43,390 nt of DNA from assembly GCA_037382465.1 (NCBI GenBank), contig JARRPX010000052.1:1-43390 (forward strand), read 5' to 3'. The notes beneath the pieces were generated by a model. It made no database searches. It saw nothing but the letters and a program-made list of their open reading frames with translations, and had not been told where the DNA came from. The stretch's first letter is position 1, and the number at the start of each line of letters is the position of its first letter. Positions 24,297-32,885 of this stretch are shown here, in pieces. The position numbers and the translations under genes were made by a program. The stretch comes from Anaerolineales bacterium. GTDB lineage: Bacteria > Chloroflexota > Anaerolineae > Anaerolineales > E44-bin32.

Positions 24297-24339
24297 CAAG
24301 TATCGTCAGAAAGCGGATTAAGGAAGGTCGATCTATGAA

Positions 24340-24783
24340 TCAGATCGGAAGGGGACCCGTGTCCGCCATTATACGCAAAGCTCTCGTTTTCCCACCGGTC
24401 TCTTGATCGCTGAGCAGAATTTCCTGCGATTCAAGATAGTCCTCCAACAAGGCACAAAAAATAGAAAAATCCTTCGCTTTGGATTCCGCAAGCGGATTGC
24501 CAGCCAGGTCCTCACGCTGTAGTGAAACGCGGGAGCGCTCCTCAGATATCTTCACCAGGTGGATGCTTCCGATACTGCTTTCCAGTTCCGGAGGGCGATG
24601 GGCGCTAACCAGATTCGGGAAGATCGATACTCGCAGAGCGGCGACATTCGGCATCACACGTAGAGAACCGGGGTCTCCTCGTAAGGACCACAAGAAATAT
24701 CCAAGCTTCTGGCAAGCTTCAAGAACAAGAGCCATTGCCCCCCTTAAATCACATTGGACGTATAGAATCGTCGCTGGCTCCAT
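24340..24783 (-). CDS. Unknown cytoplasmic protein
   Basis: I do not recognise this 147-residue protein. The ATG at 24783 follows GGGGGAGGGGAG; a TTG eight codons earlier is a weaker alternative. No signal or membrane segment is seen. The start (EPATILYVQCDLRGAMALVLEA) and the run LGYFLWSLRGDPGSLRVMP suggest an alpha-beta fold, and the pattern IHLVKISEERSRVSLQRED resembles the beta hairpin of small START- or DUF-type domains. A terminator follows. Its only near neighbours are the inducible GyrI-like gene and the zinc-ribbon protein, each separated by over 400 bp, so context says little. Confidence 0.6.
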   Translation of the reverse strand: MEPATILYVQCDLRGAMALVLEACQKLGYFLWSLRGDPGSLRVMPNVAALRVSIFPNLVSAHRPPELESSIGSIHLVKISEERSRVSLQREDLAGNPLAESKAKDFSIFCALLEDYLESQEILLSDQETGGKTRALRIMADTGPLPI

Positions 24784-25207
24784 CTCCCCTCCCCCGGGCT
24801 GGTTCAATAATTATTCAACATCGATGTGCATCGACAGGGTCAACAGTAGCTAATTCTATCATGTATTGATTTCGAAAGCGATATTCTCCATGTCCTATAT
24901 AGCTCCTCGACCGGTTTGCTTCCAGGGATGCTGTTCTGCTGTTCAGGAGCGTGGTTGAAAAAAAGGCGATTCCGCCAGAAATACCTGCACAAAATCAATA
25001 AAATAACGAACTCCAGCCAAGCCGTGCGGATCACAATCCACGCGACCCATCGCATTCACCGTGTTTGGCTTCAGCCGAAGAAAAGAAACCACGCTGGACG
25101 AATCGCCCAGCGCGATTGGATAAAATCCCTTTACAAATCCCAAACAACCGGTTCCCCGGCTTCTCTGCTGGATCGTTCCGATCTCCTGCCTGCCTGTGTG
25201 CGCGAGA
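24784..25207. other. Intergenic region without a supported gene
   Basis: This 424-bp stretch lies between two minus-strand genes. A 71-codon minus-strand frame (24840-25055) with one hydrophobic segment and a 101-codon plus-strand frame (24916-25221) exist, but both lack a ribosome-binding site and any family resemblance, and the plus-strand one runs into the next gene. Nothing else stands out. Confidence 0.45.
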
Positions 25208-26962
25208 CTATGCCGCCTTGAGATTCAAGTCGTCCTGATCGGTCAAGCCTTCCTTTTCGTCGTCGATATCTTGCAAATCGAGTATCGACGCGGATTCGTC
25301 GATTGAGTCTTCGGATACCCCAACACGTACTTTCCCATTCTCGGGCACGAGGATCGGCTGCATCCACTCGATGAGAGACCATCCTCGCTCCCAATCATCC
25401 TTCTCCATTTCCTCACTCTCTGGAATATGTTCTTCGGGGATGGGAAGCCCGCGATCTTTCAAATTCTGCAGCAAATCCACATAATCGTTGCGAAGTAGAG
25501 CAGCGGCGTAACTGATGTCGGTGGCATCGTCGAACAACTCCTCGACGGCGAACCTATCCCCGCTTTCCATTGCCTCGAGTTGATTCATGAGAATTTCAAT
25601 CTGCTGCTCTCGTTGGACGATGGCTGTTTTTCGGTTGACCAGCAGATCGCGCAACAAGGTGCGGCTCACTTTGTCGATCTCACCCTGTGCATACATGTCC
25701 CCCCAGAGTGAAAGCTCACGCTCCGTCAATTCGATGAATTTCGGCTGCCAGTGTTCGATGTCGCGCTCCCAGACATCCGTGAGCAGCTCGCGATCTTCAG
25801 GGTATTCCGCTTCCTCGACGCTTTCGTAATCGGCAAAGAACGCTTCAAAGGTTTCTTCCCACGTTTGCCAGACTGCGATCAATTCGTCGAGCGTCTCTCG
25901 CCAGACAGGCTCACACTCTTCAAAACCATCGCCCGATTCTTCATCTTCTGCATCCAGGTCGAACGGTCCATCGTATTCCCCGTCGACTTCAACTTCAGAA
26001 AATTCCTCGACTTTCTCAGCCAGGTTTTCTTCGGGATAAACGAGCTTGATTTCCTCGTACGCGCCTTCCTCAGTAGGCTCCAGTGACAACATGGCTTCCG
26101 CGTATCCCCCTACGAACTCATCCATACGCTGTACTTTTTGGGTTTTGTCCTCGCGCAACACTTCATCGATCAGCTTTTCGAGGAACACTTCATTGCCCGC
26201 TTCGGATATATACCGTTCTGAGAAAATCATCAGATTCGAAATCGCAACGACCATCCCGTGCCCAAAATAGCAGGCGGCAAGGACGGGCTGCCCTTTCACC
26301 CACGCCAATGCGAATGCCGGCGCAGTTACGTTCAGCAGGTAGCCTCCGCTGCCGTGAAAATTGCCCAGGCGGAGTTCGCTTACACCTTCCAGAATGGGAT
26401 GTCGGGCCATGTCGGAGCGATGGACGGCAACGTCTCCTACCGTTTCACGAGTGAAAAAGATCCCGAAAGGTTGGGTCAATGCACTCAATCTTGCCGCATC
26501 CGATAGTTTATCTCCCATGACCAACAGGCAACCGCCATCTTTTACGTACTGCTGCATTTGGACGATTTCCTCGTCGTGCCATTGGTCCGCCTTGCGATTA
26601 AGCAACCAGGGTTTCTCGGGGCCTCCGACCACAATCATTTTTACCCCATCCAACTTCGAACCCATGACCGGACCGTCCTTTTCCACGATGACGCTTCCTC
26701 GCTCACGCAAGTATTGCTTGAAAGGCATGAAATCATCCGTCCAGGTTCGCTCCTTGTGCGATTCATCGATCAAGATTTTCGATCGCAATTCAGCCCAGGG
26801 GCGATCCTGAGCGTAGGAAACTCGATCCAGGGATTGATTCCAAGGCGTTACAGGAAGGTCAATGTCTTCCGCCGGTAGAGGTGAAACACCACCCGGCGTA
26901 CCACAAAAAAGGCAGATGTCCGCTTCACTCACGAGCTCTGATCCACACGATTTACATCTCAC
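25208..26962 (-). CDS. Zinc-ribbon / amidotransferase-like fold / acidic coiled-coil protein
   Basis: Translation starts at a GTG (26962) behind GGGAGG and gives 584 residues. The first 20 carry a zinc ribbon (CKSC and CLFC). From about 60 to 270 the pattern fits a class I glutamine-amidotransferase-like fold of the DUF4350 or ThuA kind: MIVVGGPEKPWLL, VQMQQYVKDGGCLLVMGDKL, AARLSALTQPFGIFF and GHGMVVAISN. No catalytic Cys in a nucleophile elbow is seen, so it is likely a binding module. Residues 300-370 are very acidic; 380-500 are long charged helices with coiled-coil character (VNRKTAIVQREQQIEILMNQ); the end is acidic again. It has no membrane segment. The architecture as a whole is unknown to me; a cytoplasmic scaffold or sensor is a guess. 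Confidence 0.7.
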   Translation of the reverse strand: MRCKSCGSELVSEADICLFCGTPGGVSPLPAEDIDLPVTPWNQSLDRVSYAQDRPWAELRSKILIDESHKERTWTDDFMPFKQYLRERGSVIVEKDGPVMGSKLDGVKMIVVGGPEKPWLLNRKADQWHDEEIVQMQQYVKDGGCLLVMGDKLSDAARLSALTQPFGIFFTRETVGDVAVHRSDMARHPILEGVSELRLGNFHGSGGYLLNVTAPAFALAWVKGQPVLAACYFGHGMVVAISNLMIFSERYISEAGNEVFLEKLIDEVLREDKTQKVQRMDEFVGGYAEAMLSLEPTEEGAYEEIKLVYPEENLAEKVEEFSEVEVDGEYDGPFDLDAEDEESGDGFEECEPVWRETLDELIAVWQTWEETFEAFFADYESVEEAEYPEDRELLTDVWERDIEHWQPKFIELTERELSLWGDMYAQGEIDKVSRTLLRDLLVNRKTAIVQREQQIEILMNQLEAMESGDRFAVEELFDDATDISYAAALLRNDYVDLLQNLKDRGLPIPEEHIPESEEMEKDDWERGWSLIEWMQPILVPENGKVRVGVSEDSIDESASILDLQDIDDEKEGLTDQDDLNLKAA

Positions 26963-27171
26963 GGTCTACCTCCCGGGACGACTGGCTTTGGATTTGAATC
27001 GATGGCTGCAGTGAAACCAATCTGGCCCTTCCTCGAGATCTGGAAACCAAACACGAAAACGAAAATGCTGCGTTCCTCCGAATGTGGACCACGCGAAAAT
27101 CACTCGGAAATACGTTTGAAAAGCTGTATTCATTATTGCAGAGGGTAACGAGATTGGGCTTTACAGATGGC

Positions 27172-28041
27172 TTACGAATCAGGTTGGCTTTCGTGATGAT
27201 TCTGCTGTTTCGTTTCCGGAATGACGTCGTAGGACGTAAACAACTGTCCGCCGCCTTCAAGCCCGGCCGGATCGTAGTAGAGGCTGCACAAGCGACATGC
27301 AATTGCGGCATCGAAAAGCGCACCTTCGACGATGCTCGAGAAACGCTCGCCGCCCAGCAACATGCCTGCCAGGGTGAGATACAGGCGATCCAAAACGCCT
27401 GCGGCCAGAAGAAGGCGATGCACCTTGGGCCCCGCCGCGGAATACGCCACCCCATAGCCCCTCGCCGTGAGCGCCGCTTTGAGTTCCCGTCCGTCGACCG
27501 AACTTTCTCCTACGGCAATGACTTCATCCACCCGGGTTTCGACATCCTGGATGAGCGCGGCATCCGCACTCCTGGTCGTGAAGACCAACACCTTCCGGTC
27601 CCCACGCAGCAGCGTCTCCGGCACGGGGAATTTCATACTCCCACTGATCACGGCCAGGTCCGGATACGGCGGCAAATCGCGCTCGATGCGCCAATCCTTT
27701 AGATCGGTCAGATTCGGATCATCGTAGACCCGCAAGATGTCCTGGACCTCCCCGGCAGCATAGTCCCGCAAGTAGCGGCCTGTGGTGAGCAGCAGATCCG
27801 CCTGGATGGCAAGTTCCTGGAACAGCCGCCAATCGCGTGCGTTGACGATTTGATCCGGAATCGTTTCTCGTCCGATATGGGGCTCGATCGAAATGCGGCC
27901 ATCCAAACTGGTGATGAAGTTGGCGAGCAGAAAGGGCCGATTCGAATCAGGTTGATGGCGCAGATCGTGGGCGAGATAAAGACCTTTCAGCGGAACCTTT
28001 CTCGCCGGCAATGGGTAAAGCTGGAGCACCTCATCCGCCAC
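27172..28041 (-). CDS. RibD C-terminal-type (dihydrofolate reductase fold) reductase
   Basis: I chose the GTG at 28041 (AGGAGG 8 bp upstream) rather than in-frame codons further up. The 289-residue protein matches the reductase domain of RibD: FLLANFITSLDGRIS near residue 40, DWRLFQELAIQADLLLTTGRY, PDLAVISGS, VLVFTTRSAD and GGPKVH-like text at SAAGPKVHRLLLAAGVLDRLYLTLAGMLLGG, with the Gly-rich NADPH site near the end. The deaminase half of RibD is absent, so it is either part of a split riboflavin pathway or, more often for such stand-alone genes, a pyrimidine-reductase relative with another substrate. No other rib gene is in the window. A 209-bp gap separates it from the gene downstream. Confidence 0.85.
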   Translation of the reverse strand: MADEVLQLYPLPARKVPLKGLYLAHDLRHQPDSNRPFLLANFITSLDGRISIEPHIGRETIPDQIVNARDWRLFQELAIQADLLLTTGRYLRDYAAGEVQDILRVYDDPNLTDLKDWRIERDLPPYPDLAVISGSMKFPVPETLLRGDRKVLVFTTRSADAALIQDVETRVDEVIAVGESSVDGRELKAALTARGYGVAYSAAGPKVHRLLLAAGVLDRLYLTLAGMLLGGERFSSIVEGALFDAAIACRLCSLYYDPAGLEGGGQLFTSYDVIPETKQQNHHESQPDS

Positions 28042-28144
28042 GCGAAATCCTCCTCTGAAGCACGAAGCGAATACCAGATGCAATCTTAGCATCATTCTTC
28101 TTTTTCGTCTGGAGCGCGATCTCGATCCTTCGCTGACTCTGCGG

Positions 28145-28185
28145 AAGAATAAGAAGAGGATGACGGGATGAAACACCCGTCATCC
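28145..28185 (-). terminator. Rho-independent terminator of the NBR1 lipoprotein gene
   Basis: A perfect 10-bp stem, GGATGACGGG (28158-28167) with CCCGTCATCC (28176-28185), has an 8-nt loop. The minus-strand tail TCTTCTTATTCTT supplies the U-rich tract. It follows the lipoprotein stop by about 30 bp. Confidence 0.85.
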
Positions 28186-28215
28186 ATACTCCCGGCCCCT
28201 ATCGTCGTGCAGATA

Positions 28216-29655
28216 TCATGGTTCGTAGAGCACGAAGTCGAAGGTCATGCCGTTTGCGTTGTAATGGGTCGGATGCAGCCAACCGTATACGGTGTCCCCA
28301 TCGTACACCGCCTCGAAACAGACGTAGACCTCTGTCGCATACGAATCGAGCGTGACGGCCGCTTCGTAAATGTACGCCGAGGTCGAACAACTGACTTTCG
28401 TCGGCTGAGACGTCACCGCCGCGGCAAATTCGATCGCCGGTTTCGCCTCCAGGATCCCACCGTAGTAGCCGTTGTAGTTGTAGCGAAAACTGGCATCCGA
28501 ACTGCCGCACGACACTTCCTGCCCGCTGGTCAGATCATAACAATCCTCGTCCAGCAGCGTAACTCCCTCCATCTGCAGGATGACAAACAAATTGAGGTTG
28601 GGAATTGCGGTTGCTTTCATTATCGGAAATTCAGATTCGGGTTCGAAGGTGATGTAGTTGAAAGTCAATCCACCGGCGTTGAAATCCGTCGGCTGGATCA
28701 TCCCGTAGACCGCATCGCCGTCATACTCGGTATGGAAGCCGTAGAACTTCCCTGCAGATGATTCGGCCGGAAGCGCCAGCTGTAAGCTCAGGCCGTAATA
28801 CGACGCATCCTGACAATCTTCCTGGCTGGGAAGAGATTCCCGTTCACCGGAAAATTCGAACTCGTTCCAGGGCAGAAGATTGCCGCCTTGCTGGCTGGCG
28901 TAGGTGTATTTGAAATCCGCATGCGGATGCCCACAGCTGATCACTTCTCCGGATACCAGATCGAAACACTGGTTGACCGTCATCGTCTCCCCCATTGCCT
29001 TGCTGACCGCATCCACGAACGGATACGGATTCGGGGCAACGTTCCCATCCGTTGGCGACGAATTGGTCGGCGTGGATGTGGGCTCAGCAATGGCCGCCCC
29101 GGTTCCGACGACCTTTATTGAGATGCGCAGGGGTGCATCAGGTGGAGTATCTTGCCCAAAAATCTCACCCGTGCCGCTTTGCAAGCGCCACATCGATGTA
29201 TAGACACCCGCCTGCGAGGGAGCCGTCATCTGGAATGTGATGCTGTGCATCTCACCCGGGGATACGTCAGCGCCCAGAGAAAGGGACGTCGGTGCGCCAA
29301 GCGCTTCTCCGGATACCAGCGTCAGCACGTAATCCGCATCCCAGACGCAAGTACCCGTGTTTTCAAGCGGCCAGACCACATCGAAGGTCTCACCTGCCTG
29401 GAACGACTGGCCGGTGGATATGTTTACCGTTCCCGACAGAGCGAAACGGTTTACGCAATCCGGAAGAGCTTGCTGGACGTTTGCCGATCCCTGCGTCGGT
29501 TGTAAGGTGGGCGTAGGACCGCTGGCGATGGCTGCATCGACTTCATTCGAGCCGTCGACCGGATTTCCGGATTCAAGACTCCAATTGCAGCCCGCCAAAC
29601 ATATCGAGATTAAGATAGCGATTACAAGTACAACGGACCAGTGGATGGGTTTCAT
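28216..29655 (-). CDS. NBR1-type lipoprotein with two tandem unknown domains
   Basis: The ATG at 29655 has GGAGG 6 bp upstream and starts a lipoprotein signal ending ICLAGC (Cys 23). The 479-residue product carries a Thr/Pro linker, then an NBR1-type Ig-like domain at about 60-185 (VVWPLENTGTCVWDADYVLTL). The rest is two copies of a Cys-containing domain of about 130 residues. Each copy has a CxDL(V/T)SG(E/Q)..SCG core (CFDLVSGEVISCG and CYDLTSGQEVSCG), a YDGD(A/T)VYG turn and an end with (T)F/HYNAxGMTF (YGMIQPTDFNAGGLTFNYI and YGWLHPTHYNANGMTFDFV). Half of each copy lies before the other in a clear duplication. I know of no name for this domain. It should face the outside of the cell. Confidence 0.85.
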   Translation of the reverse strand: MKPIHWSVVLVIAILISICLAGCNWSLESGNPVDGSNEVDAAIASGPTPTLQPTQGSANVQQALPDCVNRFALSGTVNISTGQSFQAGETFDVVWPLENTGTCVWDADYVLTLVSGEALGAPTSLSLGADVSPGEMHSITFQMTAPSQAGVYTSMWRLQSGTGEIFGQDTPPDAPLRISIKVVGTGAAIAEPTSTPTNSSPTDGNVAPNPYPFVDAVSKAMGETMTVNQCFDLVSGEVISCGHPHADFKYTYASQQGGNLLPWNEFEFSGERESLPSQEDCQDASYYGLSLQLALPAESSAGKFYGFHTEYDGDAVYGMIQPTDFNAGGLTFNYITFEPESEFPIMKATAIPNLNLFVILQMEGVTLLDEDCYDLTSGQEVSCGSSDASFRYNYNGYYGGILEAKPAIEFAAAVTSQPTKVSCSTSAYIYEAAVTLDSYATEVYVCFEAVYDGDTVYGWLHPTHYNANGMTFDFVLYEP

Positions 29656-29836
29656 TTCATTCCTCCCGGGATCTTCCCCTCTCGATCCCGTTGCATCGGA
29701 TTTGACCAAGACTATCCCGGGGGTGTTAGCAGGTGATTGCCGAAAGGTAAAATGCCTGTAACAGGGTGTTAAATTCTCTCGGAAACGATCTCCAGGACTG
29801 TGATTGAGATTCACTATTCGCCATCGCCGGAATGCA

Positions 29837-29868
29837 AACCATCCACGCCAGAAAATGGGTGGATGGTT
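29837..29868 (-). terminator. Hairpin downstream of bacterioferritin
   Basis: AACCATCCAC (29837-29846) and GTGGATGGTT (29859-29868) form a perfect 10-bp stem with a 12-nt loop about 65 bp after the bacterioferritin stop. The minus-strand tail is TTTGCATTCC, a poor U-tract, so the strength as terminator is uncertain. Confidence 0.5.
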
Positions 29869-29934
29869 GTTGTGCAGGTCGATCCTCGGACCAACCCTGT
29901 GCACTATTTCGATTTCATCGAGGGAAATGGGTTG

Positions 29935-30414
29935 CTATTCCTCTTCCTCACCGATCTGCAGAGAGAGGTAATTTTCGAGGCCCATCTGCTCGATTTGGGC
30001 CAATTGTTTCTCCGCCCAATCGATATGCCCCTCTTCCATCTTGAGGATGGTGACGAGCAAATCTGCGGTGCTCTCGTCGCCCAGCTCGCTGGCCAGCGCA
30101 ATGCCTTCGTTATACGCTTTGACCGCACCAGCTTCCGCTGTCTGGTCGACCTTGATCATCTCGAGTACGGTCTTCCCAAACGACATGGGCAGCAGCTTAT
30201 CAACCACGGGTCTGCCCTCGAGGAACAGGATGCGTTCGATGAGCCATTCGGCGTGGTGCATTTCATCGATGGCCTGACTTTCCTTGGCCTCGTGAAGCTC
30301 CCGATATCCCCAGTTGTTGCACATTTCTGAGTGAACCATGTATTGGCTGATGGCGGTGAGTTCATCCGCCAGAAGTGCATTTAGATTCTGAATGAGTTTC
30401 GGATCGCCCTTCAT
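29935..30414 (-). CDS. bfr: Bacterioferritin
   Basis: This 159-residue protein stores iron in a 24-subunit shell and oxidises Fe(II) at a di-iron centre. Every ferroxidase ligand is at its canonical position: Glu18, Glu51, His54, Glu94, Glu127 and His130, within ADELTAISQY, IDEMHHAEW and KMEEGHIDW. Met52, the axial haem ligand that separates bacterioferritin from plain ferritin, is also present. The gene has AATGGAGGGAG just before the ATG at 30414. It stands alone, with no bacterioferritin-associated ferredoxin nearby. Two iron- or metal-type regulators (Fur and DtxR families) are encoded within 11 kb, but no operator could be picked here. Confidence 0.96.
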   Translation of the reverse strand: MKGDPKLIQNLNALLADELTAISQYMVHSEMCNNWGYRELHEAKESQAIDEMHHAEWLIERILFLEGRPVVDKLLPMSFGKTVLEMIKVDQTAEAGAVKAYNEGIALASELGDESTADLLVTILKMEEGHIDWAEKQLAQIEQMGLENYLSLQIGEEEE

Positions 30415-30668
30415 AATCTCCCTCCATTATTATTCCATATTTGATTGCGATACAGTTCAATTATATGGCCTGCACCGCCAATCGCCTAGAGTACAACCAA
30501 CATCCTGTGAATGATTAATGTCACTAACGGCGTCGACCTGCTCGTATACACTCTGGATCAGCAAGCCCTGCGCTTCATGCTCAACAGGCGCTGCGATCTG
30601 CGATATGATTAACATACGAATCATTCACTCGCACACGGAAGATGCACACCAGAATAGGGAGGATCGAG

Positions 30669-32003
30669 ATGCCCAAAATTACGCATGTTGTCAAGCGGAG
30701 TGGAGCGATCGTCCCATTTAACCCTGACCGGATCACCAACGCCATCTATCGCGCCGCAGTGGCTGTAGGAGGCCGCGATCGAGAGCGAGCCGAGGAACTG
30801 GCGCAGCAAGTCGTCAAGAAACTGGAAGAACAATGTCCCGAAGGGCACAATCCCCACATCGAGGAAATTCAGGACGTCGTCGAAAAAGTGCTCATCGAAA
30901 ACGGCCACGCCAAAGTGGCCAAGGCCTACATCATCTACCGCCTGGAGCGGGCGCGCAGTCGAGACTCCGGCGAGCTGATCAGCCGGCCTTCGGGCAACAT
31001 CCCCTGGGCGAAATTATGGCAATCGCTGGATTGGGCGGTGTCGCACAACGTGCATACGGTCGATGCCCTCAATGATCGCATTCACGATGGCGAGTTCGCA
31101 CAAATCGTCAGCGAATCAGAAGCCGCTTACGAAGGAGACGTCGATATCGCCTCCGAGATGATCGCAGATCGCCGCGAGGAGCTAAAAATGGTCCTGATCA
31201 GCGGCCCGTCCTCTTCGGGTAAAACAACGACGACGCTCAAAATCGAACAGCGCTTGAAGCGCATGGGCATGAAATTCGCTTCCCTCAACGTGGACAATTA
31301 TTTCTTCGATCTTGAAATGCACCCGAAAGACGAATTCGGGGATTACGACTTCGAAACTCCCCAAGCGCTCGATCTTGCTTTGATCAATGAGCACCTCAAA
31401 CGCATCGTCAAAGGGGAGGAGGTACGCATCCCATTCTACGACTTCAAGATTGGAAAACGGTCTCCCGATCACACGCCTTTCAAGCTGCAGCCGGGTGAGA
31501 TCCTGCTCATCGACAGCCTGCACGGTCTTTACCCCGAGATGACCGAACAAATCCCCACCGAGCTCAAGATGAAACTCTACCTCGAACCGCTGCTGCAGAT
31601 GAAGACCCCGGAGGGGAAATACATCCGCTGGACCGATCTGCGCCTGATCCGCAGGATGCTGCGCGACGCGAAACACCGCGCCTACAATCCGCAACAGACG
31701 CTCGAACACTGGCATTACGTTCGCACCAGCGAAATGCGCAACATCATCCCCTACATCAACACCGCCGACCACATCCTCAACAGCAGCATGCCGTACGAGA
31801 TCGCCCTCTATCGTCCGCGGATGCTGGATCGTTTCCTCGAGTGGCGGGACCTTTATAAGGAAGACCCCCTGCGGGAGGACGCATATGTGCGCGCCGAACG
31901 GGTTTGTCACTTTCTCGAAGCCGTCGAACCGATCGAAGATGATTCCGCCGTACCGATGGAATCCGTATTACGAGAATTCATCGGCGGCGGCCTCGTGCAC
32001 TGA
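30669..32003 (+). CDS. ATP-cone domain fused to a uridine kinase-like P-loop kinase
   Basis: The ATG at 30669 follows GGGAGG by 6 bp and gives 444 residues. Residues 3-95 form an ATP cone, the nucleotide-sensing domain of ribonucleotide reductases and NrdR (KRSGAIVPFNPDRITNAIYR, then VEKVLIENGHAKVAKAYIIY). After a linker, a kinase domain of the uridine kinase/phosphoribulokinase superfamily begins with the Walker A motif GPSSSGKT (179-186), then LNVDNYFFD, DFETPQALDL, IPFYDF and LLIDSLHGLYPEM as Walker B. It most likely phosphorylates a nucleoside or a related small molecule, with the ATP cone setting activity according to the adenylate pool; that is inference from the fusion. It is monocistronic and meets rtcA head-on. 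Confidence 0.9.
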   Translation: MPKITHVVKRSGAIVPFNPDRITNAIYRAAVAVGGRDRERAEELAQQVVKKLEEQCPEGHNPHIEEIQDVVEKVLIENGHAKVAKAYIIYRLERARSRDSGELISRPSGNIPWAKLWQSLDWAVSHNVHTVDALNDRIHDGEFAQIVSESEAAYEGDVDIASEMIADRREELKMVLISGPSSSGKTTTTLKIEQRLKRMGMKFASLNVDNYFFDLEMHPKDEFGDYDFETPQALDLALINEHLKRIVKGEEVRIPFYDFKIGKRSPDHTPFKLQPGEILLIDSLHGLYPEMTEQIPTELKMKLYLEPLLQMKTPEGKYIRWTDLRLIRRMLRDAKHRAYNPQQTLEHWHYVRTSEMRNIIPYINTADHILNSSMPYEIALYRPRMLDRFLEWRDLYKEDPLREDAYVRAERVCHFLEAVEPIEDDSAVPMESVLREFIGGGLVH

Positions 32004-32024
32004 ACTCGGAGAACGACGAGTCGC

Positions 32025-32885
32025 CTAATTTGCGGGTTTGATTTTTACCGTGCCCGATTCACCCACTTCGCCCAGCAGTTCGATCTTCGCCGAAGTGAAA
32101 GCACGGATCACGTTCGCGTTGGTCAATAAGTGTTGGCTGATCTGTGAAGTGCGGAGCTCCGATGCCCCTCCGGCAAAGGCCAGCGGGAGCAGGAGCTGGT
32201 CGGCGAGGTATTGATCAACACAGCCGTCGCTTTCGATGAACGCCAGAAGTTGGTCCACGGCATGGTCCGCCACACGTTCCGCCGGTAAACCGCGTTCCCC
32301 CAGGCCGAAGTAGCAGGCGCGGCCGTTTTCGAATTCAGCCAGAAGACACAAGAGCGAACCCTTGTTGAAGGAAGGCATCGTATCAATCTCGATCTCGACA
32401 CCGCATCCCAAAATCTTCAAGCGTCGGAGCGCCTGCCTTCGCTGCCGTTCGGAGACGTGCTGCGGCAGATTGCAGGCAATCGACACGCCGCGTATCCCAC
32501 GGAGTTCGCCACGCTCCATCAAACGAAGGGGCGAGATCTCACCCGCCGGGAAAACGTTCGCCTGGAGACGCCCGCCGCCCTGCGGGAAAAAACCCGCCCG
32601 CTCGAGGGATAAATCGAGGCGGTAACCGCAGCGCGCCAGATAATGTACCCACTGCCAGTCGAGGTACTGGTAGCAAGAACCCAGGTGAGCGCCGTCGACA
32701 GCCGCCGCCGATATCTGCGCCGCCGCGTCGAGGGACTTCAAGTGCTGGGCGCGCAGGCCGGGTTTCGAACGCCGCGCTCGGATCCTGCGCACACACATGG
32801 CCTTTCCGGTCACGATCGATAACGCCAGCGCGCTGCGCAGAATCTGCCCGCCACCCTCTCCCTGAGAACCATCGATTTCGATCAC
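32025..32885 (-). CDS. rtcA: RNA 3'-terminal phosphate cyclase, missing a conserved internal block
   Basis: RtcA converts RNA 3'-phosphate ends to 2',3'-cyclic phosphates using ATP. The start GTG at 32885 is preceded by CAGGAG and gives IEIDGSQGEGGGQILRSALA, the standard N-terminus; 286 residues against about 340 for the family. The adenylated His is kept in QHLLTNANV near the C-terminus, and LERAGFFPQGGG and ADQLLLPLAFAGG are intact. Between GAHLGSC (about residue 71) and YLDWQWVHYLARCGY the region of about 58 residues that in the E. coli enzyme holds the GSAGSCTLVLQT and GGTDNP motifs is absent, with frame retained. Activity is doubtful as written. No RtcB or RtcR gene is near. Confidence 0.85.
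   Translation of the reverse strand: MIEIDGSQGEGGGQILRSALALSIVTGKAMCVRRIRARRSKPGLRAQHLKSLDAAAQISAAAVDGAHLGSCYQYLDWQWVHYLARCGYRLDLSLERAGFFPQGGGRLQANVFPAGEISPLRLMERGELRGIRGVSIACNLPQHVSERQRRQALRRLKILGCGVEIEIDTMPSFNKGSLLCLLAEFENGRACYFGLGERGLPAERVADHAVDQLLAFIESDGCVDQYLADQLLLPLAFAGGASELRTSQISQHLLTNANVIRAFTSAKIELLGEVGESGTVKIKPAN

Larger units (their letters stand above)
23897..24339. other. Intergenic region holding an operator-promoter and a terminator
   Basis: The 443 bp between the GyrI-like gene and the next minus-strand gene contain a promoter with a dyad at 24006-24050 and a terminator at 24264-24296. Between them (24051-24263) two weak frames exist on the minus strand and one on the plus strand, but none has a ribosome-binding site, a family match or a sensible end: I do not call a gene. 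Confidence 0.55.

Noticed and set aside
24054-24299. 81-codon minus-strand frame between the GyrI-like promoter and the next gene
   Set aside because: It begins inside a terminator hairpin and runs into the promoter; no ribosome site or family match. A decayed gene cannot be excluded.
24840-25055. 71-codon minus-strand frame with one hydrophobic segment
   Set aside because: No ribosome-binding site and no conserved feature; hydrophobic stretch alone is not enough.
27172-28041. Full riboflavin biosynthesis enzyme RibD
   Set aside because: The deaminase domain is missing and no other rib gene is near, so only a RibD C-terminal-type reductase is called.
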